Shown: piece after piece, positions 56,551-64,000 of the stretch
Layout of the letters: each line of letters begins with the position of its first letter
Position numbering within the stretch: the stretch's first letter is position 1
Assembly (NCBI RefSeq): GCF_008704715.1
Contig: NZ_CP023689.1
Span: 5,704,001 to 5,768,000, forward strand
Direction of reading: 5' to 3'
Source of the DNA: Streptomyces chartreusis
GTDB lineage: Bacteria > Actinomycetota > Actinomycetes > Streptomycetales > Streptomycetaceae
Length of the DNA: 64,000 bases
Translations under genes and position numbers: made by a program
Notes under the pieces: model-generated
Told to the model about the DNA's origin: nothing
The model's database searches: none
The model's input: the letters and a program-made list of their open reading frames with translations, nothing else

Positions 56551-58785
56551 GTGGCCACGTTCCTCTACAAAGTCGGCCGGCTCGCCTTCAGGCGACGGCA
56601 CTTCGTCGCCCTGATATGGGTCGCGCTGCTCACCCTCGCGGGTGTGGGCGCGGCCAGTGCGCCCGCAGCGGGCTCCACGTCCTTCTCGATCCCCGGCACC
56701 GAGGCCCAGAAGGCCTTCGACCTGCTGGACCAGCGCTTCCCCGGCATGAGCGCCGACGGCGCCACCGCCCGGGTCGTCTTCAAGGCGCCGCACGGCGAGA
56801 AGATGACCGACGCCGGCAACAAGGCGACCGTCGAGGACACCGTCAAGGAACTGTCCGACGGCTCCGAGGTGGCCTCCGTCGCCGACCCGTACGCCGCGAA
56901 GGCCGTCAGCAAGGACGGCACGATCGCGTACGCCTCGGTGAAGTACGAGGTCTCCGGCATGGAGCTGAAGGACGCCTCCCGCGAGGCGCTGGAGGACGCC
57001 GCGCAGGACGCGCGGGACGCCGGGCTGACCGTGGAGGTCGGCGGTGACGCGCTCCAGACCACGCCGGAGACCGGCGCCACGGAGGTCATCGGCATCGCGG
57101 TCGCCGCGGTCGTCCTCGTCATCACCTTCGGCTCGCTGATCGCCGCCGGACTCCCGCTGCTGACCGCCCTGATCGGCGTCGGCATCGGCATCTCCACCAT
57201 CACGGCGCTGGCCAACGCGCTGGAGCTCGGCTCCACGACCTCGACGCTGGCGATGATGATCGGCCTCGCGGTCGGCATCGACTACGCCCTGTTCATCGTC
57301 TCCCGCTACCGCGCCGAGCTGGCCGAGGGCCGCGAGCGCGAGGAGGCGGCCGGCCGGGCCGTCGGCACCGCGGGCTCGGCGGTGGTGTTCGCCGGTCTGA
57401 CCGTCGTCATCGCGCTGGTCGGACTGTCGGTCGTCAACATCCCGATGCTGACCAAGATGGGCATCGCGGCCGCCGGCACCGTCGTGATCGCCGTGCTGAT
57501 CGCGCTCACCATGATCCCGGCACTGCTCGGATACGCGGGCAGGAAGGTACGCCCGGCGGGCGCCAAGAGCCGCTGGATGGGCGGCAACCGGGCCGAGCGG
57601 AAGAACGCCTCCGGCAAGGCCAAGCCCAACATGGGCACCCGCTGGGCCAGCTTCGTCGTACGCCGTCCGATCGCCGTGCTGCTGCTGGGCGTCATCGGTC
57701 TCGGCGCCGCCGCGATCCCCGCGAGCTCCCTCGAACTGGGCCTCGGCGACGACGGCTCGCAGCCGACGTCCACCACCCAGCGCCGCGCCTACGACCTGCT
57801 GTCCGACGGTTTCGGGCCGGGCTTCAACGGCCCGCTGATGGTCGTGGTCGACGCCAAGGGCCAGGATGACCCGGACGCGGTCTTCCAGCAGGTCGGCGAT
57901 GACATCAAGGGCCTGAAGAACGTCGTGACGGTGACGCCGGCCGCGCCCAACAAGGCGGGCGACACCGCGACGATCACGGTCATCCCGAAGTCGAAGCCCT
58001 CGTCGGTGACGACCGAGGACCTGGTGCACTCCATCCGTGACAAGGGCGCCGAGGTGAAGGCCGACACGGACGCGGAGGTACTGGTCACCGGCTCGACCGC
58101 GATGAACATCGACGTCTCGCAGAAGCTGAACGACGCGCTCCTGCCGTACCTGGCGCTGGTGGTCGGCCTCGCCTTCCTCCTGCTGATCGTGGTCTTCCGC
58201 TCGATCCTGGTCCCCCTGAAGGCCGCGCTCGGCTTCCTGCTCAGCGTGATGGCGGCGCTCGGCGCGGTGGTCGCGGTCTTCCAGTGGGGCTGGTTCGCGG
58301 GCCTCATGGGCGTGGAGGAGACCGGCCCGGTGATGTCCATGATGCCGATCTTCATGGTCGGCGTGGTCTTCGGCCTGGCGATGGACTACGAGGTGTTCCT
58401 CGTGACGCGAATGCGTGAGGCGTACGTCCACGGCGAGAAGCCGAGCCAGGCGGTGGTGACCGGGTTCAAGCACGGCGCCAGGGTCGTGACGGCTGCGGCC
58501 GTGATCATGATGGCGGTCTTCGCGGGCTTCATCGGCTCGTCCGAGTCCATGGTCAAGATGATCGGCTTCGGCCTGGCGATCGCCGTCTTCTTCGACGCCT
58601 TCGTCGTACGGATGGCCATCGTGCCGGCCGTCCTGGCCCTGCTCGGCAAGAAGGCATGGTGGCTCCCGAAGTGGCTCGACCGCGCCCTGCCGAACGTGGA
58701 CGTCGAGGGCGAGGGCCTGCGCACGCAGGGCGAGTCCCGCAAGGACGGCGACCCCGACGAGGACCGGGCGCTGGTACGCGTCTGA
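56551..58785 (+). CDS. MMPL-family RND transporter
   Basis: The 744-residue protein has two repeats, each with one helix, a large outer loop and five or six helices. MMPL marks are SLIAAGLPLLTALIGVGIG, GLAVGIDYALFIVSRYR in the first half and GVVFGLAMDYEVFLVTRMREAY in the second, with the proton-relay Asp-Tyr pairs. It exports lipids, drugs or metabolites. It is transcribed after the TetR gene and ends in a strong terminator. Confidence 0.93.
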   Translation: MATFLYKVGRLAFRRRHFVALIWVALLTLAGVGAASAPAAGSTSFSIPGTEAQKAFDLLDQRFPGMSADGATARVVFKAPHGEKMTDAGNKATVEDTVKELSDGSEVASVADPYAAKAVSKDGTIAYASVKYEVSGMELKDASREALEDAAQDARDAGLTVEVGGDALQTTPETGATEVIGIAVAAVVLVITFGSLIAAGLPLLTALIGVGIGISTITALANALELGSTTSTLAMMIGLAVGIDYALFIVSRYRAELAEGREREEAAGRAVGTAGSAVVFAGLTVVIALVGLSVVNIPMLTKMGIAAAGTVVIAVLIALTMIPALLGYAGRKVRPAGAKSRWMGGNRAERKNASGKAKPNMGTRWASFVVRRPIAVLLLGVIGLGAAAIPASSLELGLGDDGSQPTSTTQRRAYDLLSDGFGPGFNGPLMVVVDAKGQDDPDAVFQQVGDDIKGLKNVVTVTPAAPNKAGDTATITVIPKSKPSSVTTEDLVHSIRDKGAEVKADTDAEVLVTGSTAMNIDVSQKLNDALLPYLALVVGLAFLLLIVVFRSILVPLKAALGFLLSVMAALGAVVAVFQWGWFAGLMGVEETGPVMSMMPIFMVGVVFGLAMDYEVFLVTRMREAYVHGEKPSQAVVTGFKHGARVVTAAAVIMMAVFAGFIGSSESMVKMIGFGLAIAVFFDAFVVRMAIVPAVLALLGKKAWWLPKWLDRALPNVDVEGEGLRTQGESRKDGDPDEDRALVRV

Positions 58786-58807
58786 TCCGTCACACCTGAA
58801 GAGGACC

Positions 58808-58849
58808 GGCCGGTGAGGGCCCCGTGGGGACGGGGAGCCCTCACCGGCC
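58808..58849 (+). terminator. Terminator after the MMPL gene
   Basis: GGCCGGTGAGGGC and GCCCTCACCGGCC form a perfect 13-bp stem around a 16-base loop, 22 bp after the stop. Confidence 0.7.
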
Positions 58850-58912
58850 CCGCCGCTGCCGGGCGCCGAACTCGTTCGCATGTCCCGTACACGCACCGCT
58901 AGCGTGCCCTGC

Positions 58913-59419
58913 ATGACGACGACCGACAGCACGCACTCCGGAGCCCACCCCCGGTTCGCCGCCGCCCTCGACGAGCTGGGCCTGGGCGAGCTGCGGGGGC
59001 GGATCCGCCGCTTCCCGGACGCGACCCGTACCGCCGCCGAGGCCGCCGCCGCGATCGGCTGCGAGCTCAGCGAGATCTGCAAGTCACTGATCTTCGCCGC
59101 CGACGGCGTGCCGGTGCTGGTCCTCATGGACGGCTCCTCCCGGGTCGACCTGGAGCGGGTCCGGCAGGAGCTCGGGGCCGAGAAGGTGACCCGGGCCAAG
59201 GCGGACGTCGTACGGGAGACGACCGGGTACGCCATCGGCGGCGTACCGCCCTTCGGGCACCTCACGAGGACGCGGGTGCTCGCCGACCGCTCGCTGCTGG
59301 AGCACGACGTCGTGTGGGCCGCCGCCGGCAACCCGCACGCCGTGTTCCCCATGGCGCCCGAGGACCTCGTCGCCCACGCCGGCGCGACCCTGGTGGACGT
59401 GCGCGAGCAGACTCCGTGA
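58913..59419 (+). CDS. YbaK/EbsC-family aminoacyl-tRNA deacylase-like protein
   Basis: The 168-residue protein has the YbaK fold: AAAIGCELSEICKSLIFAADGVPVLVLMDG in parts with the catalytic Lys region, GYAIGGVPPFGH and AAGNPHAVFPMAPEDL. Relatives hydrolyse mischarged tRNA such as Cys-tRNA-Pro. A TAGCGT box is seven bases before the ATG at 58913, suggesting a leaderless message. The DMT exporter gene overlaps its stop by four bases. Confidence 0.9.
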   Translation: MTTTDSTHSGAHPRFAAALDELGLGELRGRIRRFPDATRTAAEAAAAIGCELSEICKSLIFAADGVPVLVLMDGSSRVDLERVRQELGAEKVTRAKADVVRETTGYAIGGVPPFGHLTRTRVLADRSLLEHDVVWAAAGNPHAVFPMAPEDLVAHAGATLVDVREQTP

Positions 59420-60261
59420 CCCCGCTCGTCACCTCCGCCGTCCTGCTGGCCGCCGTCACGCACGCCGGCTGGAACGCCATCGCGCACAAGATCACCGACA
59501 AGCTGGTCGGGTTCACGCTCATCGCGGGCGGCGGGGTGCTGATCGGGCTGGTGCTGATGCCCTTCGGTTCCTTCCCGGCGGCTGACGCGTGGCCGTACCT
59601 CCTGGCCTCCGCCGTCATCCACATCGTCTACTTCGCGCTGCTGATGAAGTCCTTCAGGCTGGGCGACTTCGGGCAGGCCTACCCCATCGCGCGCGGCACC
59701 GCGCCGCTCGTCGTCGCCGTGTTCGCGGCCGTGTTCGCACACGAGGTGCCCAACGGCTGGGGGGCCGCCGGGATCGCCCTGTCCTGCGCGGGACTCACCG
59801 GCGTCGCCCTGTGGGGGCTGCGCGGGCGCCGGCCGGACTGGGCGGCGATCGGCGCGGCGCTGGCGACCGGGCTGACCATCGCCGCGTACACCGTCGTGGA
59901 CGGTCTGGGCGTGCGGGCCTCCGGCTCGCCCCTCGGCTACATCGCCTGGCTGATGGCGATCGAGGGCCTGGCGATCCCGGCGTACGCGGTGTGGCGCTGG
60001 CGCGGGGAGACGCTCGCTGTGCTGCGGCCGTTCGCCTGGCTCGGACTGCTGGGCGCGGCCCTGTCGGTCGCCGCGTACGCGCTGGTCCTGTGGGCCCAGA
60101 CCAAGGCGGAACTGGCCCCGATCTCCGCGCTGCGGGAGTCGTCGATCCTCGTGGGGGCGGCCATCGGGGCGGTCGTCTTCAAGGAGCGGTTCGGAGCGCC
60201 CCGGATCGCGGCGGCCGGGCTGCTGGTCGTCGGGATCGCCTTGATGCTGCACGCGAGTTGA
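59416..60261 (+). CDS. EamA/DMT-family exporter
   Basis: The 281-residue protein has ten hydrophobic helices in two EamA halves, starting LLAAVTHAGWNAIAHK and with FGQAYPIARGTAPLVVAVFA and ALRESSILVGAAIGAVVFKERFG in parts. DMT exporters move amino acids or small metabolites. The GTG at 59416 overlaps the YbaK stop, so the two are translationally coupled. Confidence 0.88.
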   Translation: MTPLVTSAVLLAAVTHAGWNAIAHKITDKLVGFTLIAGGGVLIGLVLMPFGSFPAADAWPYLLASAVIHIVYFALLMKSFRLGDFGQAYPIARGTAPLVVAVFAAVFAHEVPNGWGAAGIALSCAGLTGVALWGLRGRRPDWAAIGAALATGLTIAAYTVVDGLGVRASGSPLGYIAWLMAIEGLAIPAYAVWRWRGETLAVLRPFAWLGLLGAALSVAAYALVLWAQTKAELAPISALRESSILVGAAIGAVVFKERFGAPRIAAAGLLVVGIALMLHAS

Positions 60262-60411
60262 ACCCCGACGCGGCCTCCTGCCGCGTCCGGTCACGCATCC
60301 GTCGCGCGCGGGGCGTGTGGCGGATCTGTGATTGCATCACTCCGGGGGTGCCGCGCCGGGCACCCTGGGTTGGAAGTGAACGGCAGCAGTGATCTGCCCG
60401 AAGGAGGACCT

Positions 60412-60822
60412 GTGGCCGAGAGTCCGGACTCGGAAAAGCAGTTCGACGACTCCGAACTCCTGGAGATGTCCCAGGGCGACCCGGCACAGGCGAGACTGCT
60501 GCGCAAGTCCCTGGAGACCCTCGCCGCCGGGCACGGCGGCGACGCTCTGAAGGAGATGGCGCAGGAGGTCCTCTCCGGGCGGGTCGGCCTGCGCGATGCG
60601 GCGAACGTGTCCGCGTACGCCGACCAGTTGGTCGATCAGGCGGCCCCCATGGCGGAGAAGTGGGCCGCGCTCTCCGAGGCCGAGCGCGAGGAACTGGCCG
60701 CAGAGGGCAGGCGCGCGATCGCGGCGCAGCAGGAGCAGATCGACGAGGAACGACGCGCCGCGCCCGACGGGGGCGCCGGCCACAAGTCCCGGCACGAGGG
60801 CCGGGGCTGGTCACTGTACTGA
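60412..60822 (+). CDS. Small helical protein of a type VII-like operon
   Basis: The 136-residue protein is hydrophilic and mostly helical, with LLEMSQGDPAQARLLRKSLETLA, GRVGLRDAANVSAYADQLVDQA and EKWAALSEAEREELAAEGRRAI in parts. It has no signal peptide. The GTG at 60412 has GGAGG five bases upstream. It precedes the WXG100-like gene by 18 bp. It may be a chaperone or partner of that protein, by analogy with T7SS loci, but no named family is recognised. Confidence 0.7.
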   Translation: MAESPDSEKQFDDSELLEMSQGDPAQARLLRKSLETLAAGHGGDALKEMAQEVLSGRVGLRDAANVSAYADQLVDQAAPMAEKWAALSEAEREELAAEGRRAIAAQQEQIDEERRAAPDGGAGHKSRHEGRGWSLY

Positions 60823-60840
60823 CGGGGGCAGGAGACGACT

Positions 60841-61983
60841 GTGGGTTTTCAAGTAGAGCCGGATGCGATCCAGGGTTTCGCCTCGCTCGTGTCACGTGGC
60901 GCCGACGGCGCGACCAAAGCCGTTGAATACACGGGCAACAACACCCAGATCGACAAGGCGGTCGGCGGACAGCTCTGGGATCTCGTCGCGGGGGATCACG
61001 ACCAGTACGTGGAATCCGCCAAGAAGGCCCTGCGGAAAGCACAGAGCGTCCTCAATTCCTCCCAGTCGGAACTGTCCAAGTCCGCCAAGTACTACCGCGA
61101 GACGGACACCGAGCAGGCCGCGAAGATGGACGCCACCTACCCGGGCTCCAAGGGCGGCGGGGGCGCGCCGGCCGGGGGCGGCAACGGCAGCGACTTCGCC
61201 GACGCGCAGGACGCGTCCGCCGCGCTCAGGGCGCCGGCCGGGGACAGCGACAACCCGCTGATCAGCTACGGCCAGGGCCACGTCGACGAGTACAAGATGA
61301 ACCCGGTCCAGAAGACCCTCGGCACCGTCCTGGACCTGGGAAGCCCCTCGACCGTGGCGGTGGAGGCGGTGAAACTCCTCTTCGGCTTCGACATCTTCGG
61401 CGAGATCAACAACTGGGTCCTGGGCGACTGGAGCAAGTACAAGGACTGCGCCGAGGTCTGGTCGAATCTCGGCACGTTCTGCGATTCGGTGGCCGCGAAC
61501 CTGAAGAAGGGCACCACCAATGTCGGCGTGACCTGGCAGGGCAACGCCTATGACGCCGCGAAGGTCTACTTCGACGAGTTCGGCAAGAAACTCGACGACT
61601 TCAAGGAGACCTTCGAATCCCTGAGGACCTGCTACGACGCGGCGGCACAGGAGGTCTTCCAGTTCGCCGAGCTCCTGAAGGCCGGAGTCGTCTTCCTCGC
61701 GGACATGGCGATCATCTGGATGGCGAACATGGCGGCGGCCACCGCCGTCAACGCCATCCCGATCGGCGGACAGGCGGCGTCCGTCGCCATGTTCGCCCTG
61801 GCCGCGGCCCAGGCCGTCATGATGATCGAGAGGTTCGCCGCGCTGGTGAAGGCGTTCGACGCGACCATGATGGCCATCACCGGGCTCGGGGTGGTGCTGT
61901 CCGCGGCGGTCAACGGCTTCTCGGCGGCCGACGGGTTCCCCGAGGCCAGCTCCGCCGGCTACGACAACCGAGTGGTGGCCTGA
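60841..61983 (+). CDS. WXG100/EspC-like type VII secretion substrate candidate
   Basis: The 380-residue protein begins with a helical EspC-like domain of about 90 residues (GFQVEPDAIQGFASLVSRG and VESAKKALRKAQSVLNSSQS in parts). A Gly/Ala-rich linker is followed by a domain with TWQGNAYDAAKVYFDEF (W-x-G at about 231), then two or three hydrophobic helices (about 275-355). WXG100-like proteins leave the cell by type VII secretion as helical pairs. GGAG lies seven bases before the GTG. No EccC ATPase is in this window. Confidence 0.72.
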   Translation: MGFQVEPDAIQGFASLVSRGADGATKAVEYTGNNTQIDKAVGGQLWDLVAGDHDQYVESAKKALRKAQSVLNSSQSELSKSAKYYRETDTEQAAKMDATYPGSKGGGGAPAGGGNGSDFADAQDASAALRAPAGDSDNPLISYGQGHVDEYKMNPVQKTLGTVLDLGSPSTVAVEAVKLLFGFDIFGEINNWVLGDWSKYKDCAEVWSNLGTFCDSVAANLKKGTTNVGVTWQGNAYDAAKVYFDEFGKKLDDFKETFESLRTCYDAAAQEVFQFAELLKAGVVFLADMAIIWMANMAAATAVNAIPIGGQAASVAMFALAAAQAVMMIERFAALVKAFDATMMAITGLGVVLSAAVNGFSAADGFPEASSAGYDNRVVA

Positions 61984-61984
61984 G

Positions 61985-62263
61985 ATGTCCTTCCCCGCCT
62001 CCGGCGAGAACCTTGAGCTGTTCCTCTCCCGCGCCCGGATGATGGCCGCGGGGGCCGTCCCCGCGTACCTGGCCCTCCTGCTCTTCCTCACCAGCGAGGA
62101 AGGCTGGCACTGGAGCTTCCTGGTGTTCTGCGTCCTGCCGCCCGTCGCCGCGGTGGCGGGCTTCCTGGGCAAGCGGGACATCCGGCCGGGGCTCGCGGTG
62201 ACGGCTCTGGTCCTGGCGATCGCCCCGCTGCCGCTGATCGGCGGGATCGAGGCGTTGTTCTAG
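61985..62263 (+). CDS. Small three-helix membrane protein
   Basis: The 92-residue protein has three hydrophobic helices (about 19-36, 43-60, 68-88) and starts one base after the stop of the WXG100-like gene, so it belongs to the same operon. It resembles the small membrane partners often encoded next to streptomycete WXG100 proteins, but I cannot name the family. Confidence 0.7.
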   Translation: MSFPASGENLELFLSRARMMAAGAVPAYLALLLFLTSEEGWHWSFLVFCVLPPVAAVAGFLGKRDIRPGLAVTALVLAIAPLPLIGGIEALF

Positions 62264-62284
62264 ATCCGGAGGCGTGGTCCCGGA

Positions 62285-62998
62285 TCAGGAGAGCGCCGGC
62301 TTGGCCACCCGGAACGCGAACTGGCCGCAGTACGTCAGCTTCCGCAGATTCACCAGCGCCGTCCGCCGGCGCCCGTGCCGCGCCCACTGGTCGATCTCGT
62401 CGTTCAGCGGCGACTGCGTGTCCCAGTACCGGCTGTACTCCGGGGGCCTGCCCAGGTAGCTCCGCATGATCAGCGCCACCCCGTCCAGCGAGGGCCGGAT
62501 CTCCTCCAGCACCAGCCCCGCCTCCTCGACCAGCCTGCGGAACCCGTACGGCGTGTAGTTCCACAGGCTGAAGGAGTGGTACGGCTCGAACTGCGACGTC
62601 GATCCGATGAAGCGGCCGCCGGGCCGCAGCACCCGGGCGATCTCGGCGAGCAGCTCGCGCGGCCGTGCGACGTGCTCGAAGACCTGGTGGGAGTAGATCA
62701 GCGGCAGCGACCCGCAGCCGAGGGGCAGATGGACGCCGTCGTAGTGCACCACCGGATCGCCGCCGGCCGTGCGCTGCCCGGCCTCCGGCGAGTCACCGAT
62801 GTCGACGCCGATCCACCGCATCTCGGGGTCGTGCTTGCGGAACAGCGCGGCCGAGGTGCCGCGGCCGCACCCCAGGTCGACCACCACCCCGGGCGCGCCG
62901 GGGGCGGCCATCACCTCGTCGACGTAGTAGCGCGAGGTGACCTGCCGGGCGTGGTCGTCGGGGATGCAGTCCCGCATGAGGTCCCAGAGGGTCGCCAT
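62285..62998 (-). CDS. Class I SAM-dependent methyltransferase
   Basis: The 237-residue protein has the SAM motif VVDLGCGRGTSAALFRKHDP, GVDIGDSPEA, YSHQVFEHVARPRELLAEIARVLRPGG and FIGSTSQFEPYHSFSLWNYTPYGFRRLVEEAG in parts. It methylates an unknown small molecule or lipid. It is convergent with the small membrane protein and follows a phosphoesterase gene on the same strand. Confidence 0.9.
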   Translation of the reverse strand: MATLWDLMRDCIPDDHARQVTSRYYVDEVMAAPGAPGVVVDLGCGRGTSAALFRKHDPEMRWIGVDIGDSPEAGQRTAGGDPVVHYDGVHLPLGCGSLPLIYSHQVFEHVARPRELLAEIARVLRPGGRFIGSTSQFEPYHSFSLWNYTPYGFRRLVEEAGLVLEEIRPSLDGVALIMRSYLGRPPEYSRYWDTQSPLNDEIDQWARHGRRRTALVNLRKLTYCGQFAFRVAKPALS

Positions 62999-63030
62999 GC
63001 TCCGAGGCTACGAGCACACACGGTCACGCG

Positions 63031-64000
63031 CTATTCACGGCCCGCGAGCGCCATGACCCCGGACAGGTCGTGCGCCCGCACGCTGTTGCGGTCGGTGACC
63101 GAGCGGCCCAGCGCGTGGTGCGGCCACAGGCCCGCGGCCACCCGCCGGCTGCGCTCGCTCCACTGCCGGGCCGCCACGTCGCCGGCCTTGAAGTGGTTGA
63201 GGGCGTAGCCGCCGGAGTGGATGCGCACGAGGGTGAAGCCGCCCGGGTACTCCTTGGCGGCCGCCACCTCCTGATGGGTCACGTGCGGGGCCCGCGTCAG
63301 CACGGTCCGCTTGTTGCGGTGCGTGTGGCCGGCGTGGTGGAGGAAGACGCCGGGCGCTGAGGCGTAGGCGTCGACCAGGGCGCGGGCCTGGCGGCGCTCC
63401 AGGCACTGGCCTCGGGTCACCGGGAAGAGGGAGTCCCGCACGGTCAGGGGATGGTGGCCGAAGACCAGCGTCGGCTGGTCCGGCTGCTGCCGCAGCTGCC
63501 CCTGGAACCAGGCCAGTTGCTCGGCGCCGAGGCCGCCTGCGTCGGCGCCGTTGCCGGACTTGGCGTAGGTGTCGAGGCCGATGATCCGCAGCCCGCCGAG
63601 GTCACGGGAGAAGTACCCGGGCCCGTCGCCCCCTTGGAAGGTCGTGCGGAACGCATCGTCCCGGGACCGGTCGTGGTTGCCGCGTACGACGAAGTAGTCC
63701 TCGCCGTGCGCGCCGAAGCCGTCCAGGATCCGGCGGGCCTCGCCGAGGTCGTGCGCCGACCCGCCGGCCGAGATGTCGCCGCCGGCCAGCAGCAGGTCCG
63801 CCCCGCGCCGCCGGGCCTCGGCGACCAGGGCGCGGCTCATCAGCTCCGGGTAGGGCGCGCGGCCCGGCTGCTGGACCACGCCGCGCAGCAGGGGAATGCC
63901 GCCGACCAGGCCGGCGGTGGTCTCGCCGAGGTGCAGGTCGTTGCAGAGCGCGATCGACAGCAGGTGCCGGCCGGGCGGGGGCTGCGGGGTGGTGAAGGAG
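63031..64000 (-). CDS. Metallophosphoesterase (5' end outside the window)
   Basis: The visible 323 residues are from a calcineurin-like phosphoesterase. The first metal motif CNDLHLG starts near 63942. Next come LLLAGGDI, VVRGNHD (metal Asn, His), VFGHHPLTV and a late HHAGHTHRNK. The frame is open to the window edge, so the N-terminus is missing; GTG 63879 is only an internal Val. A twin-Arg or Sec signal may be upstream. Phosphodiester or phosphomonoester hydrolysis is likely. Confidence 0.88.
   Translation of the reverse strand, partial: SFTTPQPPPGRHLLSIALCNDLHLGETTAGLVGGIPLLRGVVQQPGRAPYPELMSRALVAEARRRGADLLLAGGDISAGGSAHDLGEARRILDGFGAHGEDYFVVRGNHDRSRDDAFRTTFQGGDGPGYFSRDLGGLRIIGLDTYAKSGNGADAGGLGAEQLAWFQGQLRQQPDQPTLVFGHHPLTVRDSLFPVTRGQCLERRQARALVDAYASAPGVFLHHAGHTHRNKRTVLTRAPHVTHQEVAAAKEYPGGFTLVRIHSGGYALNHFKAGDVAARQWSERSRRVAAGLWPHHALGRSVTDRNSVRAHDLSGVMALAGRE

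Noticed and set aside
56503..60294. 1,263-codon open frame antisense to the MMPL, YbaK and DMT genes
   Set aside because: It is the antisense shadow of three genes with clear domains; its product is low-complexity Gly/Asp/Arg/His sequence.
1..64000. CRISPR arrays
   Set aside because: I saw no series of regularly spaced identical 24-40-bp repeats. The tandem repeats found are two-copy or protein-coding.
1..64000. Classical insertion sequence or transposase gene
   Set aside because: No DDE or HUH transposase-like protein was recognised; the only mobile signatures are integrases, tRNA scars and the MITE-like palindrome.

Overview
The window is high-GC actinobacterial DNA and almost certainly comes from a Streptomyces chromosome. 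It carries a HrdD-type sigma factor followed by a TetR gene (the order of S. coelicolor hrdD/SCO3202 and SCO3201), a Glp/SepX division cluster, many GTG/TTG starts and apparently leaderless genes, tricorn protease, MscL, mycothiol-era actinobacterial families and tRNA-Arg/tRNA-Ala genes. All product names come from reading the translations and motifs; no database search was possible.

Layout. (1) 1-5.9 kb is an accessory zone. It holds small hypothetical genes, a 42-nt 3' fragment of tRNA-Arg(ACG) with its terminator (the scar of an integrative element lying to the left), a secreted PASTA-like acidic protein, a dead integrase fragment, and an intact tyrosine integrase carrying a GntR-type winged helix at its C-terminus, next to an intact tRNA-Arg(CCT). 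(2) 6-20 kb: a SoxR-box-controlled FMN reductase, a tandem IclR regulator, a secreted M6 metalloprotease, a TetR/DHA2 efflux pair, a 179-bp MITE-like palindrome, a MarR/extradiol dioxygenase pair, an acetyltransferase, hrdD, a TetR regulator, and a WYL regulator divergent from a second DHA2 pump. (3) 20.2-24.4 kb is the fructose operon: DeoR regulator, 1-phosphofructokinase and PTS EIIABC. (4) 24.4-35.6 kb is core chromosome: DUF6227, L,D-transpeptidase lipoprotein, P1 peptidase, LtrA, MscL, SAF-domain protein, MTA phosphorylase, a Ser-rich FmdB zinc-ribbon protein with a CIRCE-like operator, an MFS transporter and a K+/H+ antiporter. (5) 35.8-46.9 kb: penicillin acylase, 5-FTHF cyclo-ligase divergent from galU-glp/moeA-moaC-mog-rimJ-sepX (molybdenum cofactor and cell division), tRNA-Ala, MFS, GNAT. 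(6) 46.9-64 kb: exonuclease III, MerR divergent from a mymA-like BVMO-hydrolase-SDR operon, a repeat-containing hydrophilic protein, tricorn protease divergent from TetR-MMPL across twin operators, YbaK, a DMT exporter, a small type VII secretion-like operon, a methyltransferase and a truncated metallophosphoesterase.

The most useful signals for follow-up are regulatory or genomic: the SoxR box with a 19-bp spacer before the FMN reductase, the CIRCE-like element over the Shine-Dalgarno of fmdB, twin dyads before two TetR genes and one MerR gene, the integrase-GntR fusion, the two tRNA-Arg att landmarks in opposite orientation, the MITE-like palindrome, and a short repeat family found at three convergent gene junctions.
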